Source of the DNA: Stenotrophomonas maltophilia
Lineage (GTDB): Bacteria > Pseudomonadota > Gammaproteobacteria > Xanthomonadales > Xanthomonadaceae
Direction of reading: 5' to 3'
Assembly: GCF_002205165.1 (NCBI RefSeq)
Contig: NZ_NIVS01000002.1
Span: forward strand, 1-64,000
Length of the DNA: 64,000 nt
Part shown: one piece after another, positions 62,672 through 64,000 of the stretch
How the letters are laid out: every line of letters starts with the position of its first letter
Position numbering within the stretch: the stretch's first letter is position 1
Notes under the pieces: generated by a model
Told to the model about the DNA's origin: nothing
Databases searched by the model: none
What the model saw: the letters and a program-made list of their open reading frames with translations, nothing else
Program-made: the position numbers and the translations under genes

Positions 62672-64000
<1,329 letters not shown>

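Overview
The window is about 66% GC, densely packed, and reads as a chromosomal segment of a Xanthomonadaceae gammaproteobacterium, most likely Stenotrophomonas. The evidence is the gene content (TonB-dependent receptors, OPT and POT transporters, several S9 peptidases, minCDE, a bpt-type aminoacyl-tRNA-protein transferase) and short GTAG-headed palindromes that match the SMAG (Stenotrophomonas maltophilia GTAG) REP family. Species cannot be settled by eye. No rRNA, tRNA, IS element, prophage or CRISPR array was seen.

Bases 1-11,283 form a catabolic island. A plus-strand operon (GMC flavoprotein, Tat-exported subunit 3, DUF1080 3-keto-disaccharide hydrolase-like protein) converges on a minus-strand operon (cytosolic TIM-barrel isomerase, MFS importer, Gfo/Idh/MocA oxidoreductase, secreted TIM-barrel isomerase, small cytochrome c). 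A divergent LacI regulator has a perfect palindromic operator. Beside it lie a cytosolic GH3 beta-glucosidase and a second LacI regulator with two more palindromes. Together this looks like a periplasmic route that oxidises glycosides at C3, cleaves or isomerises the keto-sugar, imports the product and reduces it, with GH3 handling glycosides that enter intact.

Bases 11,300-28,500 hold mixed functions: an AI-2E-type permease, an orphan TonB receptor, a metallophosphoesterase, a serine esterase, an FMN stress protein, a DUF72 protein, an Fpg/Nei glycosylase, a methyltransferase, an MHS-type MFS transporter, a Fur-boxed siderophore receptor, malate:quinone oxidoreductase with an N-terminal anchor, and an ArgP-type regulator divergent from a LysE/ArgO exporter.

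Bases 28,500-38,000 are a peptide-use block: two exported S9 peptidases flank a POT and an OPT transporter, with a DUF1624 acyltransferase-like membrane protein between them. SMAG dimers then flank a DUF819 membrane protein; one dimer supplies stop codons to both of its neighbours, one of which is a duplicated gene-end relic.

Bases 40,100-64,000 carry core functions: minCDE, a GNAT enzyme, a two-component system, an SRPBCC/GyrI-like protein, an AlkA-type glycosylase, an M15 peptidase, a cassette of SPFH protein, ribbon-helix-helix protein, DUF4177 and bacterial PH-domain protein, purT, a lipoprotein-like EEP hydrolase, bpt, a five-EF-hand periplasmic protein, an ECF sigma factor fused to a membrane domain, tesB, a crotonase, a PCu(A)C copper chaperone, a 4HBT thioesterase, uvrA, rplU-rpmA and the start of obgE.
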